Below, piece by piece: positions 1 to 6,001 of a stretch of DNA of 20,200 bases. A program made the translations under genes and the position numbers. Within the stretch, counting starts at the first letter, position 1; every line of letters begins with the position of its first letter. The DNA lies in the IMG/VR virus record IMGVR_UViG_3300008113_006924, positions 1 to 20,200 of that record; one strand, written 5' to 3'. The stretch comes from a virus. The notes under the pieces were generated by a model. The model did no database searches, was not told where the DNA came from, and was given only the letters and a program-made list of their open reading frames with translations.

Positions 1-55
1 TGCCCAAAGTCATGGCTGCAACCATGGCTAGTGCGATTTTCTTAAATGACTTCAT
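1..55 (-). CDS. 5' end of an exported protein (cut by window edge)
   Basis: Only the first 18 codons are inside the window. They read MKSFKKIALAMVAAMTLG: two to three lysines followed by a hydrophobic alanine-rich stretch, which is the n- and h-region of a Sec signal peptide. The ATG at 55 is preceded by AAGGAGAAC about 10 nt upstream, a good ribosome binding site. The rest of the protein lies beyond the left edge, so its function cannot be told. It is the most downstream gene seen on this strand. Confidence 0.72.
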   Translation of the reverse strand, partial: MKSFKKIALAMVAAMTLG

Positions 56-103
56 TTAATTTGTTCTCCTTATTTCCTCTGCCTCTATATTGAGCGCAGA
101 AAT

Positions 104-274
104 TTAGTGTAGTTCGTTTACTTTTACATGAAATGAGCACGGATCTCCGCCTTCATCCCATTCTTTCATTTCTTCGTCAGACATTGGAGGACCATCATGT
201 GTATCGCAAAATACATCTGAAATCCATCCCCTGTCATAACCATTCTTTAGCCATATCTCAAACTCTAAATCCAT
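104..274 (-). CDS. Small acidic protein of unknown function, 56 aa
   Basis: The ATG at 274 overlaps the last codons of thioredoxin by 10 nt, and the frame runs 56 codons to TAA. The protein starts MDLEFEIWLKNGYDRGW and is rich in Asp, Glu and Trp, with two cysteines (residues 23 and 46) and several aromatic residues. It has no signal peptide or membrane segment and looks like a compact cytosolic protein. It resembles small conserved proteins in actinobacterial phage genomes, but I cannot name a function. Its tight coupling to the thioredoxin gene suggests co-expression. A plausible gene given composition and overlap; a homologue search would settle it. Confidence 0.7.
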   Translation of the reverse strand: MDLEFEIWLKNGYDRGWISDVFCDTHDGPPMSDEEMKEWDEGGDPCSFHVKVNELH

Positions 275-567
275 TCAGATATTTCCTCAATGAACTTATG
301 TTTTGGCATAGCTCCTTTAGTTCTCTTTACCTCTTTACCGTCTTTAAAAACAATAACTGTAGGCAAAGAAATAACATTGTACTTCTCGGCACTTGATGGA
401 TTTTCATCCGCATCTATCTTTCCAATCCAGACATTGTGCTCTGATGCTACCTCATCAAGTATTGGAGAAAATCTTTTGCATGGACTACACCATTCAGCCC
501 AAAAATCTACAAGGACTACATGATGAGAACTAATAACTTCATCGAAATTGCTGTCAGTTACAATCAT
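265..567 (-). CDS. trxA: Thioredoxin
   Basis: A 100-residue single-domain thioredoxin, close to the usual 105-110. The active site is WCSPC (Cys27 and Cys30; the common form is WCGPC), preceded by the DFWAEW strand typical of the family; the cis-proline is Pro69 in SLPT, followed by VIVFKDG. It should reduce disulfides in the cytosol, and there is no export signal. Known phage thioredoxins serve as polymerase processivity factors or feed ribonucleotide reductase; neither partner is visible here. The ATG shares one base with the stop of the preceding gene (TAATG), with AAAGGAT upstream as ribosome binding site. The Gly-to-Ser change between the cysteines should shift redox potential modestly; this is inference. 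Confidence 0.95.
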   Translation of the reverse strand: MIVTDSNFDEVISSHHVVLVDFWAEWCSPCKRFSPILDEVASEHNVWIGKIDADENPSSAEKYNVISLPTVIVFKDGKEVKRTKGAMPKHKFIEEISEWI

Positions 568-773
568 TACTTATCCTTTAGAGTCTCTGCTGCTTCATTA
601 AAGCGAATCATAAAATTTTGGATTACCCAAAATGTTGTTTCACCAGCATTTTTAGCCATTGCCTCAGATGCTTCTGGTGTTCTATCTTCTTGTGCTAGAC
701 CATTGTACCATTTCTGGTACAGTTCCTGCCCAAGATCTTTAATTATTTCGTCCAAAACTGTAAGTTCAGCCAT
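567..773 (-). CDS. Hypothetical small protein, 68 aa
   Basis: A soluble, mostly helical 68-residue protein beginning MAELTVLDEIIKDLG, rich in Glu, Ala and Gln, with no cysteines and no membrane segment. The ATG at 773 sits in ATGGCTGA, overlapping the stop codon of the protease gene by 8 nt, which suggests translational coupling; no clear Shine-Dalgarno is present. An in-frame ATG at 806 would add 11 residues inside the protease tail but also lacks a ribosome binding site, so the later start is preferred. Its stop overlaps the thioredoxin start. Function not recognised. Confidence 0.72.
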   Translation of the reverse strand: MAELTVLDEIIKDLGQELYQKWYNGLAQEDRTPEASEAMAKNAGETTFWVIQNFMIRFNEAAETLKDK

Positions 774-1929
774 TAAGTTTTGCCATCCAAGCTGCTCTTG
801 CTGCATTCAACTTATCTTGTGCAGCTTTTAGTTCAGCAGCATATTGCTTTTCTGCTTCAGCAATTCCAGCTTCCACCTGCAGTTTTAATGCTGCTTTGGC
901 ATCGGCTGCTGCTTTGGCATCGGCTGCTGCTTTGGCATCGGCTGCTGCTTTGGCATCGGCTGCTGCTTTGGCATCGGCTGCTGCTTTATCTGTTGTGTTT
1001 GTAGTGTTACCACTCACTGCATTAGAAATAGTAATTAGCTTCTTAAATGTGCCTTGTCTTCCAGTTGTGTTTGCAGAGTTAGCCTTCATAGCATCTATCA
1101 ACTGACTACCAGATTGTCCAGATGTAGTCATCATTCTAAGATATGTTGCAGCAGCAACTTGAGTTGCAGGAGAAGTTCCAGCAATATTCTTGGAAATGTT
1201 TCCTGGGCCAACTGCTTGCATATTTCCTAATGCAAAGAAATCTAGTAGTACTGAATCATTATTGCTATAGGATGCAATTTCTCCAATTTGATCAACAGCA
1301 CCTACAGAAACTACATCCTGTATACATGAAGGCCAATCAATTCGTGAGTAATCACGAGCATTACCTACTGCAGAAAATACTGGCACTGACATTGAATTTA
1401 ACTGCTGTACTGCTGAAATTGTTCTTGGAAATGTTGGGCAATATTGTGTTCCAGATTTACCAAGAAGTCCGCTACTACCTTGTGAAAGAGAGACAGCTTT
1501 AATATTATATTTAGTTGCATTATCTCTTACCCAAAAAAGTGCTGCAGAAATTGTTGACTCTCCAGTTGGCTTTCTTAGTCCAGTAGACGTATTTGCAATT
1601 ATCTTGATGAACAAAATTTTAATATTAGGATTGGATTGAACTGCAGCAGTTGCCATAAATGTTCCATGATCAAATCCATTTTTAGAAATTAAATCCTTTG
1701 GCATTGATGCTGAACCTGGGCCCTCTTGGAAGTTTGTTCCATTTGGACACAAAGACCATTCAAGTAGGCATACCTCTCCAACAATTTTGCCTTGAAGAGA
1801 AGGAACTGATGTGTCAATTGCTGTATCTAGAATAGCTAGAACTGGTACGTCTGTGCCAGATGCCTGTGAAATTGCAACAGGTGATAGAAGTGATAAAGTA
1901 AGTACCGCCGTGATTAGTTTATTTTTCAT
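766..1929 (-). CDS. Secreted subtilisin-like serine protease (S8 family)
   Basis: 387 residues. Residues 1-24 form a Sec signal peptide (basic start, hydrophobic core, Ala-Ser-Gly near the cleavage site). The S8 catalytic triad appears complete: Asp35 in ILDTAID, His88 in FDHGT and Ser253 in AGTSPATQVAAA; Asn190 in SAVGN is the expected oxyanion residue. Residues 315-346 are five KAAADA repeats, followed by a charged Ala/Lys/Gln-rich helix to the end, resembling a stalk or coiled coil. There is no obvious propeptide. The product should be exported by the infected cell or carried on the virion, and could process surface proteins. A strong promoter lies immediately upstream and the mRNA appears leaderless. 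First gene of the unit that continues into thioredoxin. Confidence 0.92.
   Translation of the reverse strand: MKNKLITAVLTLSLLSPVAISQASGTDVPVLAILDTAIDTSVPSLQGKIVGEVCLLEWSLCPNGTNFQEGPGSASMPKDLISKNGFDHGTFMATAAVQSNPNIKILFIKIIANTSTGLRKPTGESTISAALFWVRDNATKYNIKAVSLSQGSSGLLGKSGTQYCPTFPRTISAVQQLNSMSVPVFSAVGNARDYSRIDWPSCIQDVVSVGAVDQIGEIASYSNNDSVLLDFFALGNMQAVGPGNISKNIAGTSPATQVAAATYLRMMTTSGQSGSQLIDAMKANSANTTGRQGTFKKLITISNAVSGNTTNTTDKAAADAKAAADAKAAADAKAAADAKAAADAKAALKLQVEAGIAEAEKQYAAELKAAQDKLNAARAAWMAKLNG
890..987 (-). repeat. 18-bp tandem repeat, about 5 copies, coding for KAAADA
   Basis: On the plus strand the unit gctttggcatcggctgct recurs about 5.4 times with no visible mismatch. It encodes alternating Lys-Ala-Ala-Ala-Asp-Ala blocks in the protease tail. 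Because the unit is a multiple of three, copy-number change by strand slippage would lengthen or shorten the stalk without breaking the frame. Confidence 0.95.
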
Positions 1930-1935
1930 ATCCTA

Positions 1936-1963
1936 AGTATACTAAATACAGTAGGAATGTCAA
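1936..1963 (-). promoter_or_regulatory. Consensus promoter of the protease gene (leaderless)
   Basis: TTGACA (1963-1958), a 16-bp spacer, and TATACT (1941-1936) match the sigma-70/SigA consensus closely. The protease ATG begins 6 nt after the -10 box, where transcription should start, so the mRNA is probably leaderless. The TGA inside TTGACA is the stop codon of the preceding small gene. Confidence 0.85.
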
Positions 1964-2112
1964 GGCTTTTGCTTATACCATTTACCAGACTCTAAATCTG
2001 GTGGGGTTTTGCTCTCAATAATATCATTAACTAAGAATATTAACATGTCTGTAAGTGCGCTTAAGTCTTCTATTCTAGACTCAAGGTGCTTAATTTTTTT
2101 AGAGTTCCTCAA
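1960..2112 (-). CDS. Small protein with hydrophobic centre, 50 aa
   Basis: This frame fills the gap between the membrane zinc protein and the protease. It starts at TTG (2112), with GGAG 6 nt upstream, and overlaps the preceding gene by 14 nt. It runs 50 residues to a TGA that is part of the next promoter's -35 box. Sequence features: a basic start (MRNSKKIKHLESRIEDL), a helical heptad-like stretch with a hydrophobic core (LTDMLIFLVNDII), then a Pro-containing tail ending in KWYKQKP. It could be a short coiled-coil partner. Function unknown. Confidence 0.65.
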   Translation of the reverse strand: MRNSKKIKHLESRIEDLSALTDMLIFLVNDIIESKTPPDLESGKWYKQKP

Positions 2113-2470
2113 TGTTGCTCCGATCTATAGGTGTTGGTGCTGTAGCAAGACTACCACAAGATAAACATTCCATATCTAAGAAATAGCTTGCTATCTCATA
2201 TTCTGAGAAAACAACCTTAACTAGCCAAACTTGAGACCCACATGGGCAAACATGGGTGGGAGTTCCTCTTAGATCTATAGCCTTATCATAATCAACTGGT
2301 GGAATATACCTAGGGTCATTTTGGGCTATTACGTTTAGCATGTCATGAACAGCCTCTTCATACTTATCTATGTAGTATACGCCAACTTTAAACCTTTTAA
2401 AAAAAAGAAACAAGAAGAGTAGAGTTAGTGATACTGCAATTGACATTGAAACTGCTAGGGCTATCTTCAT
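2099..2470 (-). CDS. Membrane-anchored zinc-ribbon protein
   Basis: 123 residues. Residues 3-24 form one transmembrane helix (Ile/Leu/Val/Phe-rich) followed by KRFK, predicting the C-terminal part to be cytoplasmic by the positive-inside rule. The soluble part has CPCG (Cys75, Cys77) and CLSCG (Cys102, Cys105), a likely zinc ribbon. No known family recognised. The ATG at 2470 lies 6 nt after TATAAT and has no Shine-Dalgarno, so the transcript starting here is probably leaderless; the small gene 1960-2112 overlaps its 3' end and is likely coupled to it. Confidence 0.8.
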   Translation of the reverse strand: MKIALAVSMSIAVSLTLLFLFLFFKRFKVGVYYIDKYEEAVHDMLNVIAQNDPRYIPPVDYDKAIDLRGTPTHVCPCGSQVWLVKVVFSEYEIASYFLDMECLSCGSLATAPTPIDRSNIEEL

Positions 2471-2476
2471 AGATAA

Positions 2477-2505
2477 ATTATACCTTAAACTTGGATATAT
2501 GTATA
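2477..2505 (-). promoter_or_regulatory. Promoter of the membrane zinc-protein gene (leaderless)
   Basis: A -35-like TATACA (2505-2500, 4/6 match to consensus), a 17-bp spacer and a perfect TATAAT (2482-2477). Exactly 6 nt separate the -10 box from the ATG at 2470. The promoter lies inside the 3' end of the Ntn hydrolase gene. Confidence 0.7.
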
Positions 2506-3042
2506 GGGTGGTGCTACGCTCATATTAAATGCTGTTGCTGCTTCTAGTGCAAGTTTAAGTCTAAGCTTAGGGTTCTTTTGATTTTTAGTTGCATGTAATG
2601 CCCCTAATGCTATCTGCCCGCCACTTCCTTCTGCCATATAATTAACTATATTTTCTCCAACATGGAAGTCCTCATCTATAGTAAAGATTCTTCCTTCTAC
2701 TCCTACTATAAATATTCCACCAGTATCTTCTTCTGATGAAGATCCAATACTTCCGTACCCATGATCCTTGAAAGCAGCCTTAACTGAGTCAACAAACTTA
2801 GTCCTCATAAATTTATCTAGCCCAGAGTTTGTTTTTGTTGGAGTGTATTTTGGTGGGGTCCACATATATTGTAAAATTTGGCCCATTCTAAATGAATCTG
2901 TAAACGCTATGCCGTATTGACCTACCTTAAAGCACTTAGGTTCTTTTCTTGAGAGTATCCATCCAGTTTTATCATCTGAAGCCGCATGGTCGGAACCCAT
3001 ATAAACGGTCCCACCTTGGGCAATAGCAACTATACATGTCAT
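2485..3042 (-). CDS. Proteasome beta/HslV-like Ntn hydrolase
   Basis: 185 residues, in the size range of HslV and small proteasome beta-type subunits. The start, MTCIVAIAQGGTVYMGSD, has the family layout: after Met removal Thr2 would be the N-terminal nucleophile, followed by a hydrophobic strand, a Gly turn and an Asp at the position of the conserved catalytic Asp17. Further strands (GGIFIVGVEGRIFTIDED and a Gly-rich AEGSGGQIALGAL segment) also fit the fold. No HslU-like ATPase is present, so it could act alone, join host proteasome components or have another amidohydrolase activity; these are inferences. The mRNA appears leaderless. The first codons are decisive because the nucleophile must follow the initiator Met, which supports this start. 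Confidence 0.75.
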   Translation of the reverse strand: MTCIVAIAQGGTVYMGSDHAASDDKTGWILSRKEPKCFKVGQYGIAFTDSFRMGQILQYMWTPPKYTPTKTNSGLDKFMRTKFVDSVKAAFKDHGYGSIGSSSEEDTGGIFIVGVEGRIFTIDEDFHVGENIVNYMAEGSGGQIALGALHATKNQKNPKLRLKLALEAATAFNMSVAPPYTYIQV

Positions 3043-3048
3043 GCTTTC

Positions 3049-3077
3049 AGTATACTATTTTAAAAATTCTTTGTCTA
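3049..3077 (-). promoter_or_regulatory. Promoter of the Ntn hydrolase gene (leaderless)
   Basis: TAGACA (3077-3072, 5/6), 17-bp spacer, TATACT (3054-3049), then 6 nt to the ATG at 3042. The first three bases of the -35 box are the TAG stop of the preceding gene. Confidence 0.78.
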
Positions 3078-3392
3078 TTCTTCTATTAAATCCATATCAA
3101 TATGCATATCCATATGCTCTATTTTTGATAAAGACCTGTCTAGGTCTGCCTTAACTGATATTAGCTCCTGAAGGGCTTCGTAGTATTTTTGCTTCCATTC
3201 ATCTAAATCTTTTTCTAATTTATATAGCTTGATTTGAAGATCTTTTAGCTCTAAAAGCAGCCCATCGTGAAGTTTTTCGGCTTTCCTAATTTGTTCTTTT
3301 TTCTTTTCTCTTTTATAATTAAAAAGTACGCCAACTAAACCGCTGGAAACAGAGGCAATTATTGTTATAATTATCTGAGTATTATTAAACAT
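3075..3392 (-). CDS. Membrane-anchored coiled-coil protein
   Basis: 105 residues: an N-terminal hydrophobic helix (about residues 6-24) followed by a long charged helix (about 27-95) dominated by Lys, Glu and Leu with heptad-like spacing, and an acidic tail. The arrangement of one membrane anchor plus a cytoplasmic coiled coil is seen in some spanin-like or structural accessory proteins, but the gene is not next to the lysis genes and no specific family is recognised. A TATAAT box lies 9 nt upstream of the ATG, giving at most a very short leader. Confidence 0.75.
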   Translation of the reverse strand: MFNNTQIIITIIASVSSGLVGVLFNYKREKKKEQIRKAEKLHDGLLLELKDLQIKLYKLEKDLDEWKQKYYEALQELISVKADLDRSLSKIEHMDMHIDMDLIEE

Positions 3393-3401
3393 TATTACAT
3401 A

Positions 3402-3407
3402 ATTATA
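3402..3407 (-). promoter_or_regulatory. Probable -10 box for the coiled-coil gene
   Basis: GGGTATAAT with the hexamer at 3407-3402, 9 nt before the ATG at 3392. No convincing -35 hexamer is seen at 16-18 bp, so this is weaker than the other promoters listed. Confidence 0.45.
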
Positions 3408-3413
3408 CCCTAA

Positions 3414-3650
3414 TTAGACTAATAATTCAGAAGCTTTTATATCTTCTCCGTGGTATCTTTTCTTAGAAATATAGTCTTTTACTGTGTCGTGTCCGTATTG
3501 TCTTCCAGTAAGAATAACAACCCACCTTGGCTCAAGCTTATTTGAAATACATGTCTCACATAACAAAAGATTTATTGGTAAAAGGGTAGACTTTTTTAGT
3601 GAAAGGCTAGCCTTAGTCTTGTTACAAGAATAACATAAAACTTTTTCCAT
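3414..3650 (-). CDS. Small zinc-finger protein, 78 aa
   Basis: Two CxxC knuckles, CYSC (Cys6, Cys9) and CETC (Cys31, Cys34), define a four-cysteine zinc site; the rest contains EPRWVVILTGRQYG and a basic helix. It looks like one of the small conserved zinc proteins of actinobacterial phages, but has no assigned role. The ATG overlaps the TAA of the preceding gene by one base and is preceded by GGAGAG at 5 nt, indicating coupled translation. It may bind nucleic acid; this is inference from the zinc fold and basic residues only. Confidence 0.78.
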   Translation of the reverse strand: MEKVLCYSCNKTKASLSLKKSTLLPINLLLCETCISNKLEPRWVVILTGRQYGHDTVKDYISKKRYHGEDIKASELLV

Positions 3651-3844
3651 TAGTTCTCTCCATAATTATTAATTATAATTTCATCTGAAATGATAAAATC
3701 GCTATTGTCAAATGGCTCTACGACTTCCTCGAAGCCGTCATGATACCTTATTGTAGACATAAATGCTCCCTCAGACACTATTACGCCATACTTTTGTTCT
3801 GGGATGATGAATACTTTTGTTGCAAGTTCATCTCGTTCTTCCAC
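3650..3844 (-). CDS. Hypothetical small acidic protein, 64 aa
   Basis: An in-frame ATG at 3877 exists, but GTG at 3844 has GGAGGG 8 nt upstream, much the better ribosome binding site, and reduces the overlap with the preceding gene from 50 to 17 nt; this start is preferred. The protein is beta-rich and acidic (Glu/Asp with Ile, Val, Phe), with an SH3-like appearance around KYGVIVSEG and IRYHDGFEEVVE. No cysteine site, signal or membrane segment. Function not recognised. Confidence 0.68.
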   Translation of the reverse strand: MEERDELATKVFIIPEQKYGVIVSEGAFMSTIRYHDGFEEVVEPFDNSDFIISDEIIINNYGEN

Positions 3845-4151
3845 CTGGCTTTCCCTCCAACTCGACTCGTACCCCATATGATTCTAGGATCCTTTTAACC
3901 ATTTCGATATAATCTATAACTCTCATTCTCATACTGCCATCGTACTGTGAAAAATTGTTTTCATATAACCTTATTGCTAAAAATTCAGGATACTTTACTA
4001 TATCCATCTGTAAGTCGTGTGCAGGGCTTTTAAGCTCTCTTACTTTTTGTGCCATTTCTTTTGTATAAAAAACTGGTTTATTTGCTTCTCCAGTCCATTC
4101 ATTAATACCATATTTAAAGTGATCTTTATCTTTATTTATAAAGTTAGCCAT
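3828..4151 (-). CDS. Hypothetical protein, 107 aa
   Basis: A soluble alpha/beta protein of 107 residues beginning MANFINKDKDHFKYG. The C-terminal half has a helical segment (RVIDYIEMVKRILESYGV) followed by a short basic tail. The ATG directly follows the TAA of the whiB-like gene, with only a weak AAAGAAAAAG upstream, so translation is probably coupled to that gene. No recognised domain. Its position in a run of small genes after a regulator suggests an early-expressed accessory protein; that is inference. Confidence 0.75.
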   Translation of the reverse strand: MANFINKDKDHFKYGINEWTGEANKPVFYTKEMAQKVRELKSPAHDLQMDIVKYPEFLAIRLYENNFSQYDGSMRMRVIDYIEMVKRILESYGVRVELEGKPGGRTR

Positions 4152-4463
4152 TTAAACACCATGCTTTTTCTTTAATGTTCTTACTACTTCTTTTGTTTTG
4201 TGAGAATTTTTTGATTTATCTGGGCTGCCAGCACTTAGATAAACTCCTCCCCAAACTCCGTAGTTGTCTGACTCAGTCCCATAGCTATAACACATTGCTA
4301 TTACTGGACAAGAAATGCATGCCTGATCGATACTTTTTGCTATGTTTACATCCGATTCATACAACTCAAAAAATAAATTAGTATCCATGCCTAAGCACAG
4401 AGCAAGGTCTTTCCATTCAAAATTATCTTCGTCTATACCTAGACTATTTAAAAAATTTGACAT
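4152..4463 (-). CDS. whiB: WhiB-family iron-sulfur transcription regulator
   Basis: 103 residues, typical WhiB size. The four cluster cysteines are Cys23, Cys49, Cys52 and Cys58 (spacing C-x25-C-x2-C-x5-C), followed by the signature turn GVWGG at 69-73 and a lysine-rich C-terminal tail (83-101) for DNA contact. WhiB proteins bind a [4Fe-4S] cluster and usually act with the host principal sigma factor; the family is confined to actinobacteria and their phages, making this the best host marker here. Phage WhiB proteins are known to alter host gene expression. The ATG overlaps the 3' end of the upstream gene by 20 nt; GGAAAG lies 13 nt upstream, an imperfect ribosome binding site. Confidence 0.93.
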   Translation of the reverse strand: MSNFLNSLGIDEDNFEWKDLALCLGMDTNLFFELYESDVNIAKSIDQACISCPVIAMCYSYGTESDNYGVWGGVYLSAGSPDKSKNSHKTKEVVRTLKKKHGV

Positions 4464-4674
4464 ATTTTAATGGCACTTTCCAAACTCCATCATTATTGAC
4501 TGAAAATTTTTCTGCCACTCCCCAACTACCCTTAAACATTCCTTTTGAGCTTGTAAATCCAGAGTTATCTTTTTGCCAAACAACTAAAGAATAGTTGTCC
4601 CAGAATGCATTAACATTCTTGTATTTATTTTTTTTAATTAGAACTTCTACACCAAGCTCTGTTAAGTTTAACAA
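4444..4674 (-). CDS. Hypothetical protein, 76 aa, translated from a tRNA trailer
   Basis: The open frame extends back into tRNA-Leu, but initiation inside the tRNA is implausible. A TTG at 4674, 16 nt past the tRNA 3' end, has CAGGAAG just upstream and is in frame. The resulting 76-residue protein is basic and aromatic (NAFWDNYSLVVWQKDN, GMFKGSWGVAEKF), has no cysteines or membrane segment, and may be a small beta-barrel. Its message would be co-transcribed with tRNA-Leu and released by tRNA 3' processing. It overlaps whiB by 20 nt. Function unknown. Confidence 0.65.
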   Translation of the reverse strand: MLNLTELGVEVLIKKNKYKNVNAFWDNYSLVVWQKDNSGFTSSKGMFKGSWGVAEKFSVNNDGVWKVPLKYVKFFK

Positions 4675-4690
4675 TATACTTCCTGTTCGG

Positions 4691-4774
4691 TACCCATAGT
4701 CGGATTTGAACCGACACTCCATTGTTGGAGGCAAATTTTAAGTCTGCTGCGTCTGCCGATTCCGCCATACGGGC
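4691..4774 (-). tRNA. tRNA-Leu (UAA)
   Basis: Cloverleaf of 84 nt. The acceptor stem GCCCGTA pairs with TATGGGT (two G-T wobbles). The anticodon stem GCAGA/TTTGC carries loop CTTAAAA, anticodon UAA. A long variable arm (CTCCAACAATGGAGT), as in class II leucine tRNAs, and a GTCGG/CCGAC T stem with TTCAAAT loop are present. The discriminator is A; CCA is not encoded in full. It decodes UUA, a codon favoured by AT-rich genes. Confidence 0.96.
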
Positions 4775-4789
4775 ATTGTGCTAATTACT

Positions 4790-4818
4790 ATTATACTAGT
4801 ACAAATTGGACATGTCAA
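4790..4818 (-). promoter_or_regulatory. Perfect consensus promoter of tRNA-Leu
   Basis: TTGACA (4818-4813), 17-bp spacer, TATAAT (4795-4790): an exact consensus sigma-70/SigA promoter. Transcription should begin about 8-9 nt before the mature tRNA. The -35 box contains the TGA stop of the upstream small gene. It probably also drives the 4674-4444 gene and whiB. Confidence 0.92.
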
Positions 4819-4961
4819 CTGTTTTTAGAGACTTTTATTATCTTTACGCTTTTTATTTCATCGTCTACATTAAATATATCAGAGATGTAGTCTTTAGCAT
4901 CATCTTCTGAAAAAGCATCTACTGTAGCCAAAACCTCTATTTTAACAGAATATTGGTTCAT
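4815..4961 (-). CDS. Small protein, 48 aa
   Basis: An ATG at 4961 directly abuts the TAA of the endolysin gene and the frame runs 48 codons to a TGA inside the next promoter. The sequence (starting MNQYSVKIEVLATVDAF) has strand-helix-strand character: a beta strand, an acidic helix FSEDDAKDYISDIF, and a second strand VKIIKVSKN. It resembles small phage proteins with a ferredoxin-like half-fold, but no function can be named. Coding bias and the exact abutment to its neighbour support it. Confidence 0.7.
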   Translation of the reverse strand: MNQYSVKIEVLATVDAFSEDDAKDYISDIFNVDDEIKSVKIIKVSKNS

Positions 4962-5591
4962 TTATTTAGAAACTGTATATCCATTTTTAGTTAGAAGATC
5001 GATGGCAGCCTTTACTTTAGGGTCTACCTTTGCTGGTAGCTTTTGTGATGTGGATGGCTTTGATGCAGGCTTAGCTTCAGCTTTTGTTGCCCCGCTAAAC
5101 TTTGGTCTTCCAAAGCCTACGATAGAAATCAGCACACCAGCCTTGTTCTTTTTATATGCACGAAGTTGTTTGCAAACTTCTCCGCCATTTCTTTGGCTTC
5201 CAGACTTCTTTGAAGACGTATTTCCTTCAATGCACCAAACAGTGCCGTCTTCATTGTCTTTTACAACAATTCCAACGTGCGAAATCCTATCGACACCATC
5301 TGAGGGGAAATCAAAATAGGCTATATCTCCTGGTTCTGGATCTGCAATATCTACATCAATCCATGAGCCAGCTTTCTTAAATGCTGCTGCTCCGCCTGGA
5401 GTATAAACAGTGTTAGGAATCTTTACGCCACTTTCCGACCCACACCAATTTACGAAACTTCCGCACCATGGTTGGAAGTTAGCTTTCATAAAAGCACCGT
5501 ACTTAGTTTCGTTATCCTTTGGGCCTTCAATAGTCCCAATCTCTGCTGTAGCAACTTCTATTAAACGTGCTGCTGTACCTTGATCTGCCAT
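4962..5591 (-). CDS. CHAP-domain endolysin
   Basis: 209 residues. Residues 8-165 form an NlpC/P60-like CHAP domain with Cys43 in PWCGSFVNWC, His105 in ISHVGIVV and Asn124 in CIEGN as likely catalytic residues. CHAP enzymes cut peptidoglycan as amidases or endopeptidases. A Lys/Ala/Pro/Ser-rich linker (166-187) leads to a short C-terminal module (KVDPKVKAAIDLLTKNGY), possibly cell-wall binding. No signal peptide, so release through a holin is expected; the two-helix protein encoded just upstream is the candidate. The ATG shares one base with that gene's stop (TAATG). The endolysin closes a PA14-membrane-lipoprotein-holin series, fitting a lysis cassette. Confidence 0.88.
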   Translation of the reverse strand: MADQGTAARLIEVATAEIGTIEGPKDNETKYGAFMKANFQPWCGSFVNWCGSESGVKIPNTVYTPGGAAAFKKAGSWIDVDIADPEPGDIAYFDFPSDGVDRISHVGIVVKDNEDGTVWCIEGNTSSKKSGSQRNGGEVCKQLRAYKKNKAGVLISIVGFGRPKFSGATKAEAKPASKPSTSQKLPAKVDPKVKAAIDLLTKNGYTVSK

Positions 5592-6001
5592 TAGTCTTTA
5601 TCCCAATCTGTATCAACTGGCTGCTCTTCTGGCATTTGTCCGTCTGGCTTAGCTGCCAATCGAGCTGCTGTTGCATCAATTTCTGCTTCAAGCTTTTTGT
5701 CAGCCTGTGTATTTTTTGCATCTACTTCTTTGTTTGCTATCTGTGCTGCCATAATGTCTTTAGCACCTGAGTTGCCAATTAAAATTCCTGCAAGTGTTCC
5801 TGTAATAAATGTTGCAATACTACCTAATACATTAAAGAACATCTTGTCATTCTCTGACTGAGCTCCAATAGGTTGTGTCACAAACAACAGCCCGTAAATA
5901 ATTCCAAGAGCCGTCATGAAAAGAATGCTTCCAAGAGTTATTCCTAGAATAAACTTTAAACGAGCATCTAAATCTGCGGGCGTTAGTTTTTCTTTAGCCA
6001 T
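5591..6001 (-). CDS. Two-helix membrane protein, candidate holin
   Basis: 136 residues with two hydrophobic helices (about 16-42 and 55-77), the second Gly/Ala-rich (IATFITGTLAGILIGN), and a long soluble tail rich in Ala, Lys, Asp and Glu with coiled-coil character. Size, topology and position directly before the endolysin suggest a holin or lysis regulator, though the acidic tail is longer than usual. The ATG is preceded by AGGAAA at 8 nt and overlaps the lipoprotein stop by 8 nt. An alternative is a phage membrane scaffold unrelated to lysis; sequence alone cannot decide. Confidence 0.78.
   Translation of the reverse strand: MAKEKLTPADLDARLKFILGITLGSILFMTALGIIYGLLFVTQPIGAQSENDKMFFNVLGSIATFITGTLAGILIGNSGAKDIMAAQIANKEVDAKNTQADKKLEAEIDATAARLAAKPDGQMPEEQPVDTDWDKD

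Noticed and set aside
56-103. Promoter before the first exported-protein gene
   Set aside because: The leader has a ribosome binding site, but no convincing pair of -35 and -10 hexamers could be found.
780-1105. Open plus-strand frames with Leu-Leu-Trp-His-Arg or Ala-Ser-Ala-Ala-Leu repeats
   Set aside because: They are the complements of the KAAADA-coding repeat in the protease gene; no ribosome binding site or promoter, and the opposite frame has a complete catalytic triad.
4691-4734. Coding start inside tRNA-Leu for the 76-residue protein
   Set aside because: The tRNA fold is complete, and an in-frame TTG with Shine-Dalgarno exists just after the tRNA; the same reasoning removes starts inside tRNA-Arg and tRNA-Met.
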